A program made the position numbers and the translations under genes. Below, in pieces: positions 6,791 to 12,271 of a stretch of DNA of 12,271 nt; within the stretch, counting starts at the first letter, position 1, and every line of letters starts with the position of its first letter. The stretch lies in assembly GCA_036823195.1 (NCBI GenBank), contig DAISGI010000058.1, forward strand, positions 1 to 12,271. The letters are read 5' to 3'. Origin of the DNA: UBA4874 sp002399435. Lineage in GTDB: Bacteria > Bacillota > Clostridia > Caldicoprobacterales > DTU083. The notes beneath the pieces were generated by a model. It did not search any database. It saw only the letters and a program-made list of their open reading frames with translations, and was not told where the DNA came from.

Positions 6791-7574
6791 TTCTATCCTC
6801 TCCATCCCCTTGCAGATTATCCTTCCAGCCAATCAGATCCTTGATGACTTCTCCTCCAAGAATCATACCGGCAACCGATGGAACAAACGAAATACTTCCC
6901 GGAACTGCCCTGCGGCGGGTACCGGACCGGCTCTCCCCGGATCCCATGGCCTGCCCTGTATCCTGCTCCGTCAGGGAAGGCTTCAGGGAAAGCGGCGGCT
7001 CGGTGGAGTATACCACCTTCAGGTGCCGGATTCCTCTTTTCCTCAGTTCCCTCCGCATGACCTTTGCCAGGGGATCCACCGAGGTTGCATAGACATCGCC
7101 GATCTGAAAGCGGGTCGGATCCATTTTATTGCCGGCTCCCATACAGGATACAATGGGGATACCCATTTCCCCGCAGTGGACTACCAGATCGATCTTGGCG
7201 GATACCGTATCCACCGCATCAATGACATAATCAACATCGCCCTGTAAAAGCTCCGGCCAGTTCTCCTTCGTAAAGAAAATCGGCTGGGTACGGACCTTTG
7301 CTTCGGGATTGATGCTCAGGATCCTCTCCTTCATGACCTCCACCTTGAGCCTGCCGATTGTTCTGCGGGTTGCATGCAGCTGACGGTTGATATTGCTCTC
7401 CTCCACCCGGTCGCTGTCTGTCAGTACAAAAGACCCGACTCCTGTTCTTGCCAGAGCCTCCACAGCAAAGGATCCCACACCACCTACGCCGAATATGGCC
7501 ACTTTGCTCTCTTTCAGTTTCTCCAGTGCCTCCGCTCCAATCAGCATTTCGGATCTGGAAAATGCGTTCGGCAT
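6783..7574 (-). CDS. tcdA: tRNA threonylcarbamoyladenosine dehydratase (TcdA/CsdL, E1-like)
   Basis: A 263-aa E1/MoeB/ThiF-like enzyme that uses ATP to cyclise t6A37 of ANN-decoding tRNAs to ct6A. An N-terminal helix (AFSRSEMLIGAEAL) leads into the Rossmann ATP site GVGGVG (29-34). Then come the metal/ATP region TDSDRVEESNINRQLHA (52-68, with Arg64), DAVDTV (119-124) and the family-typical SCMGAGNKMDP (143-153), IGDVYATSVDPLAKVMR and IPGSISF-like VPGSISFVPSVAG (224-236). There is no CxxC zinc pair as in ThiF/MoeB, as expected for TcdA. The ATG at 7574 follows AAGGGG with 8-nt spacing. The open frame reaches 7670 but would run into aspS. The gene is 61 nt after aspS, matching B. subtilis yrvM, and overlaps the next gene. 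No csdA or csdE partner is adjacent. Confidence 0.94.
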   Translation of the reverse strand: MPNAFSRSEMLIGAEALEKLKESKVAIFGVGGVGSFAVEALARTGVGSFVLTDSDRVEESNINRQLHATRRTIGRLKVEVMKERILSINPEAKVRTQPIFFTKENWPELLQGDVDYVIDAVDTVSAKIDLVVHCGEMGIPIVSCMGAGNKMDPTRFQIGDVYATSVDPLAKVMRRELRKRGIRHLKVVYSTEPPLSLKPSLTEQDTGQAMGSGESRSGTRRRAVPGSISFVPSVAGMILGGEVIKDLIGWKDNLQGDGEDRNG

Positions 7575-7598
7575 CCGTCCATCCCCTTCACAACCTAT

Positions 7599-7628
7599 TT
7601 TATATTTACCCTCTGATTTCCCTTCCAA
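7599..7628 (-). promoter_or_regulatory. Possible weak internal promoter before tcdA
   Basis: In the aspS-tcdA gap the minus strand has TTGGAA (7623-7628), an 18-nt spacer and TATAAA (7599-7604). Both boxes are partial matches to sigma-A hexamers. This could give tcdA and the genes after it expression independent of the T-box. Confidence 0.28.
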
Positions 7629-7635
7629 ACAACCA

Positions 7636-9438
7636 TCATTCCGGTTGTCCGTCCGGTTCATTCGGTTCATCCAGCTTGATATGAAGCTCCTTCAGCTGGG
7701 CGTCATCCACCCGGGACGGTGCTTCCGTCATAGGATCCGATGCATTCTGCACCTTGGGGAAGGCTATGACATCCCGGATGGAGCCGCAGCCTGCCAGCAG
7801 CATGATCATCCGGTCCAGGCCGTAGGCAATGCCACCATGGGGCGGCGTTCCATACTGAAAGGCCTCCAGCAGGAATCCGAAGCGCTCCCATGCCTGTTCC
7901 CGGGTAAAGCCCAGAATTTCCAGCATTTTTTCCTGAAGCTCTGTATCGTGGATACGGATGCTGCCGCCGCCCATCTCGACGCCATTCAAAATAATATCAT
8001 AGGCTTTGGCCCGTACCCGCTCCGGATGCTCCTCCAGGAGGGGAATGTCCTCATCCATGGGACAGGTAAAGGGATGATGCTCCGCCACATAGCGATGTTC
8101 TTCCTCACTGTATTCCAGAAGGGGAAACTCCGTGACCCAGAGCAGGTTTTGCACCTGATCATCCAGCAATCCAAGCTTTTCGGCCAGCTCCAGACGAAGG
8201 TGCCCCAGGGCGGCAAAAACGACCTCGTCCCTGTCCGCCACGAACAGCAGCAAATCCCCGGCTTCCGCATCCAGCCGCTTCAGCAGGGCGTCCATCTGCT
8301 CCTCCGAAAAGAATTTCAGCAAAGAGGACTTGTTCCCTGTTTCCGTCACCTGAATCCAGGAAAGACCTTTTGCGTTATATGCTTTCACGGATTCACTCAG
8401 GGCATCCAGCTTTTTTCTGGAAAAGTTGCCGCAGCAGCCTTTGGCGTTGATGGCACGCACACTGCCTCCCTTGCGGACAGCATTGACGAATACCTGAAAT
8501 CCACAGTCGCTGACCAGATCACTGACATCCTGCAGTTCCATTCCAAAACGGGTATCGGGTTTATCGGAACCGTACCGTTCCATTGCTTCCTTCCAGGTCA
8601 GTCTGGGCAGCGGAAGGGACAGCTTCACACCCAGTGCCTTTTGGAACAGGTCCGCCAGCAGCCTTTCGTTCAGGGAGATCACATCATCCACATCCACAAA
8701 GGACATTTCGATATCAATCTGCGTAAACTCCGGCTGCCGGTCCGCCCTTAAATCCTCATCCCGGAAGCAGCGGGCAATCTGAAAATATCGGTCAAACCCT
8801 GCCAGCATCAACAGCTGCTTGAATAACTGGGGAGACTGGGGCAGAGCATAGAATGCGCCCGGATGAACCCGGCTGGGAACCAGATAGTCCCTGGCCCCTT
8901 CCGGAGTGCTTTTCGTCAGCATAGGGGTCTCAATCTCCAGAAAGCCTTCCCTGTCCAGAAAGTCACGAACCCATTTGGCGACTTTATGCCGCAGAATCAG
9001 TTTCTTCTGCATTTCAGGGCGTCTTAAGTCCAGGTAACGGTACTTTAGGCGCAGCGTCTCCGATGCATCCAGGCCGTCTTCAATATAAAAGGGAGGCGTC
9101 TTCGCAGAAGAGAGGATCCTGCACTCTTCCGCGCTCACTTCCACATCCCCGTTGGGATATTGGGGATTGATGGCCGCCTCTTCCCTCTTTACCACGGTAC
9201 CGGAAACCGCCACAACATATTCGCTGCGGATCTGCTGCGCTGTATCCAATGTTTCTCCGCTTTTGAATACAATCTGAATAAAACCTGTCCGGTCCCGCAG
9301 ATAAATAAAAATCAAATGCCCCAGGTCCCGTCTGCGCTGTACCCAACCCATGAGGGTTACTTTTTCACCGATGTGATCCTTGTTTATCTTACCGCACATA
9401 TGGGTTCTTTTCAACCCATCCGTCCGTTGCTCCTTCAT
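7636..9438 (-). CDS. aspS: Aspartyl-tRNA synthetase, bacterial type
   Basis: A 600-aa class IIb synthetase that charges tRNA-Asp in the cytosol. The N-terminal OB-fold anticodon domain covers about residues 14-115 (GWVQRRRDLGHLIF). Class II motif 2 is FRDEDLRADRQPEFTQID (225-242). A bacterial GAD insertion domain spans about 295-425, and motif 3 is GIAYGLDRMIMLLAG (536-550). Length is typical of the bacterial form. The Leu in RRRDLG is the residue found in E. coli AspRS rather than the His of the non-discriminating Pseudomonas enzyme. That hints at an enzyme specific for tRNA-Asp, but one residue is not decisive. GGAGG lies 7 nt before the ATG and starts right at the hisS stop, leaving 12 nt between the genes. 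They form one operon under the upstream T-box. The last dozen residues are a short acidic/polar tail. Confidence 0.98.
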   Translation of the reverse strand: MKEQRTDGLKRTHMCGKINKDHIGEKVTLMGWVQRRRDLGHLIFIYLRDRTGFIQIVFKSGETLDTAQQIRSEYVVAVSGTVVKREEAAINPQYPNGDVEVSAEECRILSSAKTPPFYIEDGLDASETLRLKYRYLDLRRPEMQKKLILRHKVAKWVRDFLDREGFLEIETPMLTKSTPEGARDYLVPSRVHPGAFYALPQSPQLFKQLLMLAGFDRYFQIARCFRDEDLRADRQPEFTQIDIEMSFVDVDDVISLNERLLADLFQKALGVKLSLPLPRLTWKEAMERYGSDKPDTRFGMELQDVSDLVSDCGFQVFVNAVRKGGSVRAINAKGCCGNFSRKKLDALSESVKAYNAKGLSWIQVTETGNKSSLLKFFSEEQMDALLKRLDAEAGDLLLFVADRDEVVFAALGHLRLELAEKLGLLDDQVQNLLWVTEFPLLEYSEEEHRYVAEHHPFTCPMDEDIPLLEEHPERVRAKAYDIILNGVEMGGGSIRIHDTELQEKMLEILGFTREQAWERFGFLLEAFQYGTPPHGGIAYGLDRMIMLLAGCGSIRDVIAFPKVQNASDPMTEAPSRVDDAQLKELHIKLDEPNEPDGQPE

Positions 9439-9450
9439 TTTGCTTCCTCC

Positions 9451-10800
9451 TTATTCCTGCTGCCTTTTTTGCGGATTTTCCCTGCTTTTCTGTTCCGTCT
9501 CCCGTCCTGCGGGCCTGAATGGCTGCTCTGTCCCCTGTCCGGAAGGAATCGACCGGACAACATCTCCGATCTGATCAAAAGGGACCTTTTCTTCCGTTCC
9601 TGTTTCCATATTCTTCAGGGTCACTTCTTTCGCCTTCAGTTCCTCGTCGCCCAGAGTACCGACATAACGCGCTCCCAGCTTATTGGCATATTTGAACTGG
9701 GATTTGAGACTCCGGCCGACATGATCCATGTCCGATGCGATTCCGCTTTGCCGCATCCGGGTAACCAATTCAAAGGCTTTTATCCTTGCGTCCTCCCCAA
9801 TGGTGGTAAAGAAAATATCGCAGATTCCCGGTTGAGGGATACCAGCCCCCTGACTCTCCAGTACCAGCAGCAGCCGTTCCAAACCGAGCCCGAACCCGAT
9901 CCCCGGTACCTGCGGGCCTCCGCATTCCTGTACCAGGCCGTCATACCGTCCGCCTCCGCAGACCGTTCCCTGGGCGCCGATGGCATCCGAAACGATTTCA
10001 AATACCGTTTTGGTATAATAGTCGAGCCCGCGTACGATCATCGGATCGATTTCATAGTCCAGCCCCGCCGCCTTCAGATAACCCTGCGTCTCTGCAAAAT
10101 GATCCCGGCATTCCTCACAAAGATAGTCCAGCATATGGGGCACCCCTTCCAGGACCTTGCGGCAGCCCTCGTTCTTGCAGTCCAGGATGCGCAGGGGATT
10201 TTTTTCATACCTTTCCCTGCAGTCGTCGCACAATTCATCCAGATGTCCGCCCAGATAGCTTTTCAGCGCTTCCTGATAGGCCGGACGGCATTTCGGACAG
10301 CCGATGCTGTTCAGCTTTACCGTCAGATCCCTTACGCCCAGATCCCGGAACAATGTCATCGCCAGGGTAATAATCTCCGCGTCCACAGAAGCCTGCGGCG
10401 CTCCGAAAGCCTCCACGCCAAACTGATGAAATTCCCTTAATCTCCCTGCCTGGGGATTCTCGTAGCGATAAGAGGGACTGATATAATACATTTTCACCGG
10501 CTGGGGTCCGGCATACAGCTTATGCTCGATATAGGCCCGGGCTGCTCCTGCCGTTCCCTCCGGCTTCAGGCTGATGCTTCTTCCGCTCTTGTCTTCAAAG
10601 GTATACATTTCTTTCTGTACAATATCCGTTGTGTCCCCCACTCCCCGCTGAAACAGTTCAGTATGTTCAAATACCGGGGTGCGGATCTCCCGATATCCAA
10701 ACGATTCGGAAATGCGGCGGATCCTGTCCTCCACATAATGCCATTGATAAGACTCCTGCGGCAGGATGTCCTTTGTACCCTTCGGCGCTTTTACCAACAT
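9451..10800 (-). CDS. hisS: Histidyl-tRNA synthetase
   Basis: A 449-aa class II synthetase for tRNA-His. Motif 1 region GYREIRTPVFEHTELF lies at 35-50. LKPEGTAGAARA is at 78-89, with Lys where many homologues have Arg. Motif 2 is YRYENPQAGRLREFHQFG (111-128). The histidine-site segment is VRGLDYYTKTVFE (256-268), CGGGRYDGL is at 281-289, and motif 3 is GFGLGLERL (302-310). The C-terminal anticodon-binding domain follows from about 325. The insertion domain carries eight cysteines in four pairs (168/171, 191/194, 208/213, 228/231), suggesting metal binding. After about residue 417 there is a polar, glutamine- and arginine-rich tail of roughly 30 residues. GAGGAGG lies 7 nt before the ATG. The first gene of the T-box-controlled operon, it starts 92 nt after the leader terminator. 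Confidence 0.98.
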   Translation of the reverse strand: MLVKAPKGTKDILPQESYQWHYVEDRIRRISESFGYREIRTPVFEHTELFQRGVGDTTDIVQKEMYTFEDKSGRSISLKPEGTAGAARAYIEHKLYAGPQPVKMYYISPSYRYENPQAGRLREFHQFGVEAFGAPQASVDAEIITLAMTLFRDLGVRDLTVKLNSIGCPKCRPAYQEALKSYLGGHLDELCDDCRERYEKNPLRILDCKNEGCRKVLEGVPHMLDYLCEECRDHFAETQGYLKAAGLDYEIDPMIVRGLDYYTKTVFEIVSDAIGAQGTVCGGGRYDGLVQECGGPQVPGIGFGLGLERLLLVLESQGAGIPQPGICDIFFTTIGEDARIKAFELVTRMRQSGIASDMDHVGRSLKSQFKYANKLGARYVGTLGDEELKAKEVTLKNMETGTEEKVPFDQIGDVVRSIPSGQGTEQPFRPAGRETEQKSRENPQKRQQE

Positions 10801-10892
10801 ACTGATTCCTCCTCAAAAATTTATGCGGGCTGGTTTTATCCATTGCCAATTCATTGTCCTTCATCATCCCTGCCGGAAACGGAATTGGGTAT

Positions 10893-10922
10893 AAAAAAAT
10901 CCCTTCATCCCGAAAAGGGACG
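10893..10922 (-). terminator. Terminator of the T-box leader
   Basis: The minus strand pairs TCCCTT with AAGGGA across a 9-nt loop (10900-10920), followed by seven T (10893-10899). An alternative inner stem CGTCCC/GGGATG overlaps it. The 5' arm is shared with the antiterminator, as expected of a T-box switch. Confidence 0.9.
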
Positions 10923-11041
10923 AGAGATTACCCCGTGGTGCCACCCTTGTTGGAAATGCCTGCTCCTGCATCTCCCACTTATTGGAAAATAACGCTTTCC
11001 TGCGAATCTGCCTGATACCGTCTCAGCAGATCTCCTCCGAA

Positions 11042-11046
11042 GTGTC
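11042..11046 (-). promoter_or_regulatory. T-box specifier GAC (Asp), overlapped by CAC (His)
   Basis: After the upper stem I arm CCGGG the 3' side reads GAAG, GAC, A, CTTC. This follows the register of the known B. subtilis glyQS specifier loop (GAAA, GGC, A, TTCTT), with a purine after the specifier. GAC (11044-11046) encodes Asp. The bases GACAC also contain CAC (11042-11044), a His codon, two positions later, but there the following base would be T rather than a purine. Confidence 0.8.
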
Positions 11047-11150
11047 CTTCCCCGGCTTCCCACCGGGAATGCTTTCAGCCTCGGCATTCCCTCTCTGCTG
11101 CTTTCCCCCGGGTACTTTCTCCGTCATCGGTTTGCATTGGATTTTACTGT

Positions 11151-11180
11151 ATTATAACCGTTCCGTCGCCATATTGTCAA
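11151..11180 (-). promoter_or_regulatory. Sigma-A promoter of the hisS-aspS operon
   Basis: The minus strand has TTGACA (11175-11180), an 18-nt spacer and TATAAT (11151-11156). Both hexamers are perfect consensus. The predicted start is near 11144, just before stem I of the T-box. It lies 54 nt downstream of the hemZ stop, so hisS-aspS is an independent transcription unit. Confidence 0.9.
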
Positions 11181-11233
11181 ACATTTTTCAAGCTCTACAA
11201 GCTTTCGTGTTGTCCATAATGCCATCCTGCCAT

Positions 11234-12271
11234 TTACATCCTGCCGGTTTCATGCTTTTCCGCATAAAACATGGCAGCCTTTCGCTTTCTCTCAATCATT
11301 TCCCCAATCCGGCCAATGTAATCCTCCAGATTTTTCACATTGGCCACCCGCTCCAGACGGTCCTCCTCCGGGTGATAGATCTTGCTGGACGCACCGGCGC
11401 CAAATGCCCAGATGCTTCGCTTTTCCTCCATGATATCCATATTGTACCGGCATTCCTTTCCGGGGACCGTATAGCCTACATTCTCCAGATGGTCCAGCAT
11501 ATATTTCTGACGGTAAAGATAATAGGGAACCATATTTAGCCGTTCCATCCATTTCCTGCAGACCGCCGACATTTCCTCCGCCAGTCCCCGTCTGGATGGA
11601 TCGTATTGATGAAAGGACTCCTTCAGGGCAGACGCCCGTTTCACCGCCAGCGTATGCACAGTGATGTTTTCAGGCCCCAGGGCGGCAATCGCCTCCATGG
11701 TGTGTTCCATATGCCGGGGCGTTTCGCCGGGCAGCCCCAATATGACATCCATATTGATGCAGTCAAAGCCGGCTTCCCTGGCCTGCTGAAAGGTGCGCAC
11801 CACATCTTCTGTCGTATGGTTCCGGCCCACCCGATCCAGCGTCTCCTGATTCATGGACTGCGGGTTGATGCTGATCCGGGTGACGCCATATTCCTTCAGC
11901 AGCCGAAGCTTCTGCGGATCCAGGCTGTCCGGTCTGCCGGCCTCCACCGTATATTCCAGCAATGGGAACCGGGAGCTGAAACAGGACTCCGTCATGCGGA
12001 GCAGACGCTCCAGATCGGCATACGCCAGGACTGTCGGCGTCCCTCCGCCGATGTAGACGGTATCCACGGAGATCCCAAGCCTTTGGAATTCATCCGACAG
12101 AACAGACATCTCCCGATGCAGGCAATCCAGATAATCATCTATTCTATCGGAAATTCGGCCAAACAGATCGGATGGAAAGGAACAGTAAAAGCATCGGGAG
12201 GAACAAAAGGGAATATGGATATAGACGGAAACGGTGCGGGGCTCCCTGCCCCGGAGAAGGGGCCGCTGTAC
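11234..12271 (-). CDS. hemZ: HemZ-type oxygen-independent coproporphyrinogen III oxidase-family radical SAM protein (5' end cut off)
   Basis: The last 345 codons are present; the frame runs open to the right window edge, so the N-terminal part (perhaps 150 residues, judged from the family's usual size near 500) is missing. The radical SAM cluster motif is seen in VYIHIPFCSSRCFYCSF, with cysteines at visible residues 23, 27 and 30. SAM-binding IGGGTPT, EAGRPDSL, ISINPQSMNQETLDRVGR and DVILGLPGET follow. The C-terminal part has the HemZ-type YYLYRQKYMLDHLENVGY and ECRYNMDIMEE. Such enzymes oxidatively decarboxylate coproporphyrinogen III in anaerobic heme synthesis, but some relatives have other roles. 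An ATG at 12109 could be mistaken for the start; it lies after the cysteine motif and is internal. The gene ends 54 nt before the hisS promoter, with no clear terminator between. Confidence 0.92.
   Translation of the reverse strand, partial: VQRPLLRGREPRTVSVYIHIPFCSSRCFYCSFPSDLFGRISDRIDDYLDCLHREMSVLSDEFQRLGISVDTVYIGGGTPTVLAYADLERLLRMTESCFSSRFPLLEYTVEAGRPDSLDPQKLRLLKEYGVTRISINPQSMNQETLDRVGRNHTTEDVVRTFQQAREAGFDCINMDVILGLPGETPRHMEHTMEAIAALGPENITVHTLAVKRASALKESFHQYDPSRRGLAEEMSAVCRKWMERLNMVPYYLYRQKYMLDHLENVGYTVPGKECRYNMDIMEEKRSIWAFGAGASSKIYHPEEDRLERVANVKNLEDYIGRIGEMIERKRKAAMFYAEKHETGRM

Larger units (their letters stand above)
10893..11144 (-). promoter_or_regulatory. T-box riboswitch leader of the hisS-aspS operon (tRNA-Asp type)
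   Basis: On the minus strand stem I begins near GATGACGGAGAAAGTA and carries AGAGAGGGAATGC, the paired GCATTCCC and the conserved GGTGGGAAGCC. The specifier bulge follows. A stem II candidate pairs ATCTGC with GCAGAT. Stem III pairs GGAGATGC with GCATTTCC. The T-box sequence AGGGTGGCACCACGG is at 10933-10947, and a terminator follows. The antiterminator can form by pairing AAGGG with the CCCTT that is otherwise the 5' arm of the terminator. Uncharged tRNA should bind stem I by its anticodon and the T-box bulge TGGC by its NCCA end, favouring transcription of hisS-aspS. The C in TGGC pairs with discriminator G73, as in tRNA-Asp; bacterial tRNA-His has C73. The right-hand boundary is the predicted transcription start. 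Confidence 0.95.

Noticed and set aside
7387..8751. Long plus-strand open frame (454 codons) antisense to tcdA and aspS
   Set aside because: Both opposite-strand genes carry complete family motifs; the antisense product shows none.
9160..10440. Long plus-strand open frame (426 codons) antisense to aspS and hisS
   Set aside because: It is opposite the conserved cores of two tRNA synthetases and has no recognisable domain of its own.
10667..10867. Possible 66-codon leader peptide overlapping the hisS start
   Set aside because: It lies in a different frame over hisS, has no clear ribosome binding site, and the T-box already explains leader control.
11187..11205. Small inverted repeat AAGCT...AGCTT after hemZ as a terminator
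   Set aside because: The stem is only 5 bp, AT-rich, and lacks a T-run; what follows is A-rich.
12107..12109. ATG at 12109 as the true start of hemZ
   Set aside because: The same frame continues upstream to the window edge and contains the radical SAM cysteine motif required by the family.

Overview
This window looks like ordinary chromosome from a Gram-positive Clostridia-type bacterium (Firmicutes, G+C about one half by eye). The signs are a T-box riboswitch in front of hisS, strong AGGAGG-like ribosome binding sites, a HemZ-type radical SAM gene beside hisS-aspS, and a gene order like the Bacillus subtilis hisS-aspS-tcdA-rarA-cymR-iscS...AI-2E region. I see no mobile element, CRISPR array, rRNA or functional tRNA. 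Every supported gene is on the minus strand, so transcription runs from high to low coordinates.

Layout in transcription order. (1) The 3' part of hemZ (11234 to beyond the right edge) encodes a radical SAM coproporphyrinogen oxidase-family protein cut by the window end. (2) A 433-nt gap (10801-11233) holds a near-consensus sigma-A promoter and a complete T-box leader: stem I with a GAC specifier, stems II and III, the T-box sequence and a terminator. (3) Next come hisS and aspS, 12 nt apart, encoding histidyl- and aspartyl-tRNA synthetases. (4) A tight cluster follows: tcdA (tRNA t6A dehydratase), an RseC/MucC-like two-helix membrane protein with three clustered cysteines, and thioredoxin trxA, with short overlaps. 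(5) A 154-nt hairpin-rich spacer ends in an intrinsic terminator before glyA (serine hydroxymethyltransferase). (6) A second terminator precedes rarA (clamp-loader-like AAA+ ATPase), then iscS (cysteine desulfurase), a PRC-barrel protein and a 55-aa YtxH-like membrane peptide. (7) A third terminator precedes an AI-2E family transporter at the left edge.

The functional theme is translation and its support: tRNA charging (hisS, aspS), tRNA modification (tcdA), sulfur mobilisation (iscS), thiol redox (trxA, the RseC-like protein), one-carbon/glycine supply (glyA) and replication-fork repair (rarA). The best-supported regulation is the T-box. Its specifier register (GAC) and its discriminator-pairing base (C, matching G73) both point to tRNA-Asp, although a His codon (CAC) overlaps the specifier. 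I found no convincing undescribed system. The points worth a second look are the T-box codon overlap, three intrinsic terminators placed 22-47 nt upstream of the next start codon with no evident promoter between, a strong GC stem around the rarA stop codon, the structured trxA-glyA spacer, and a small gene shorter than usual ORF-calling cutoffs.
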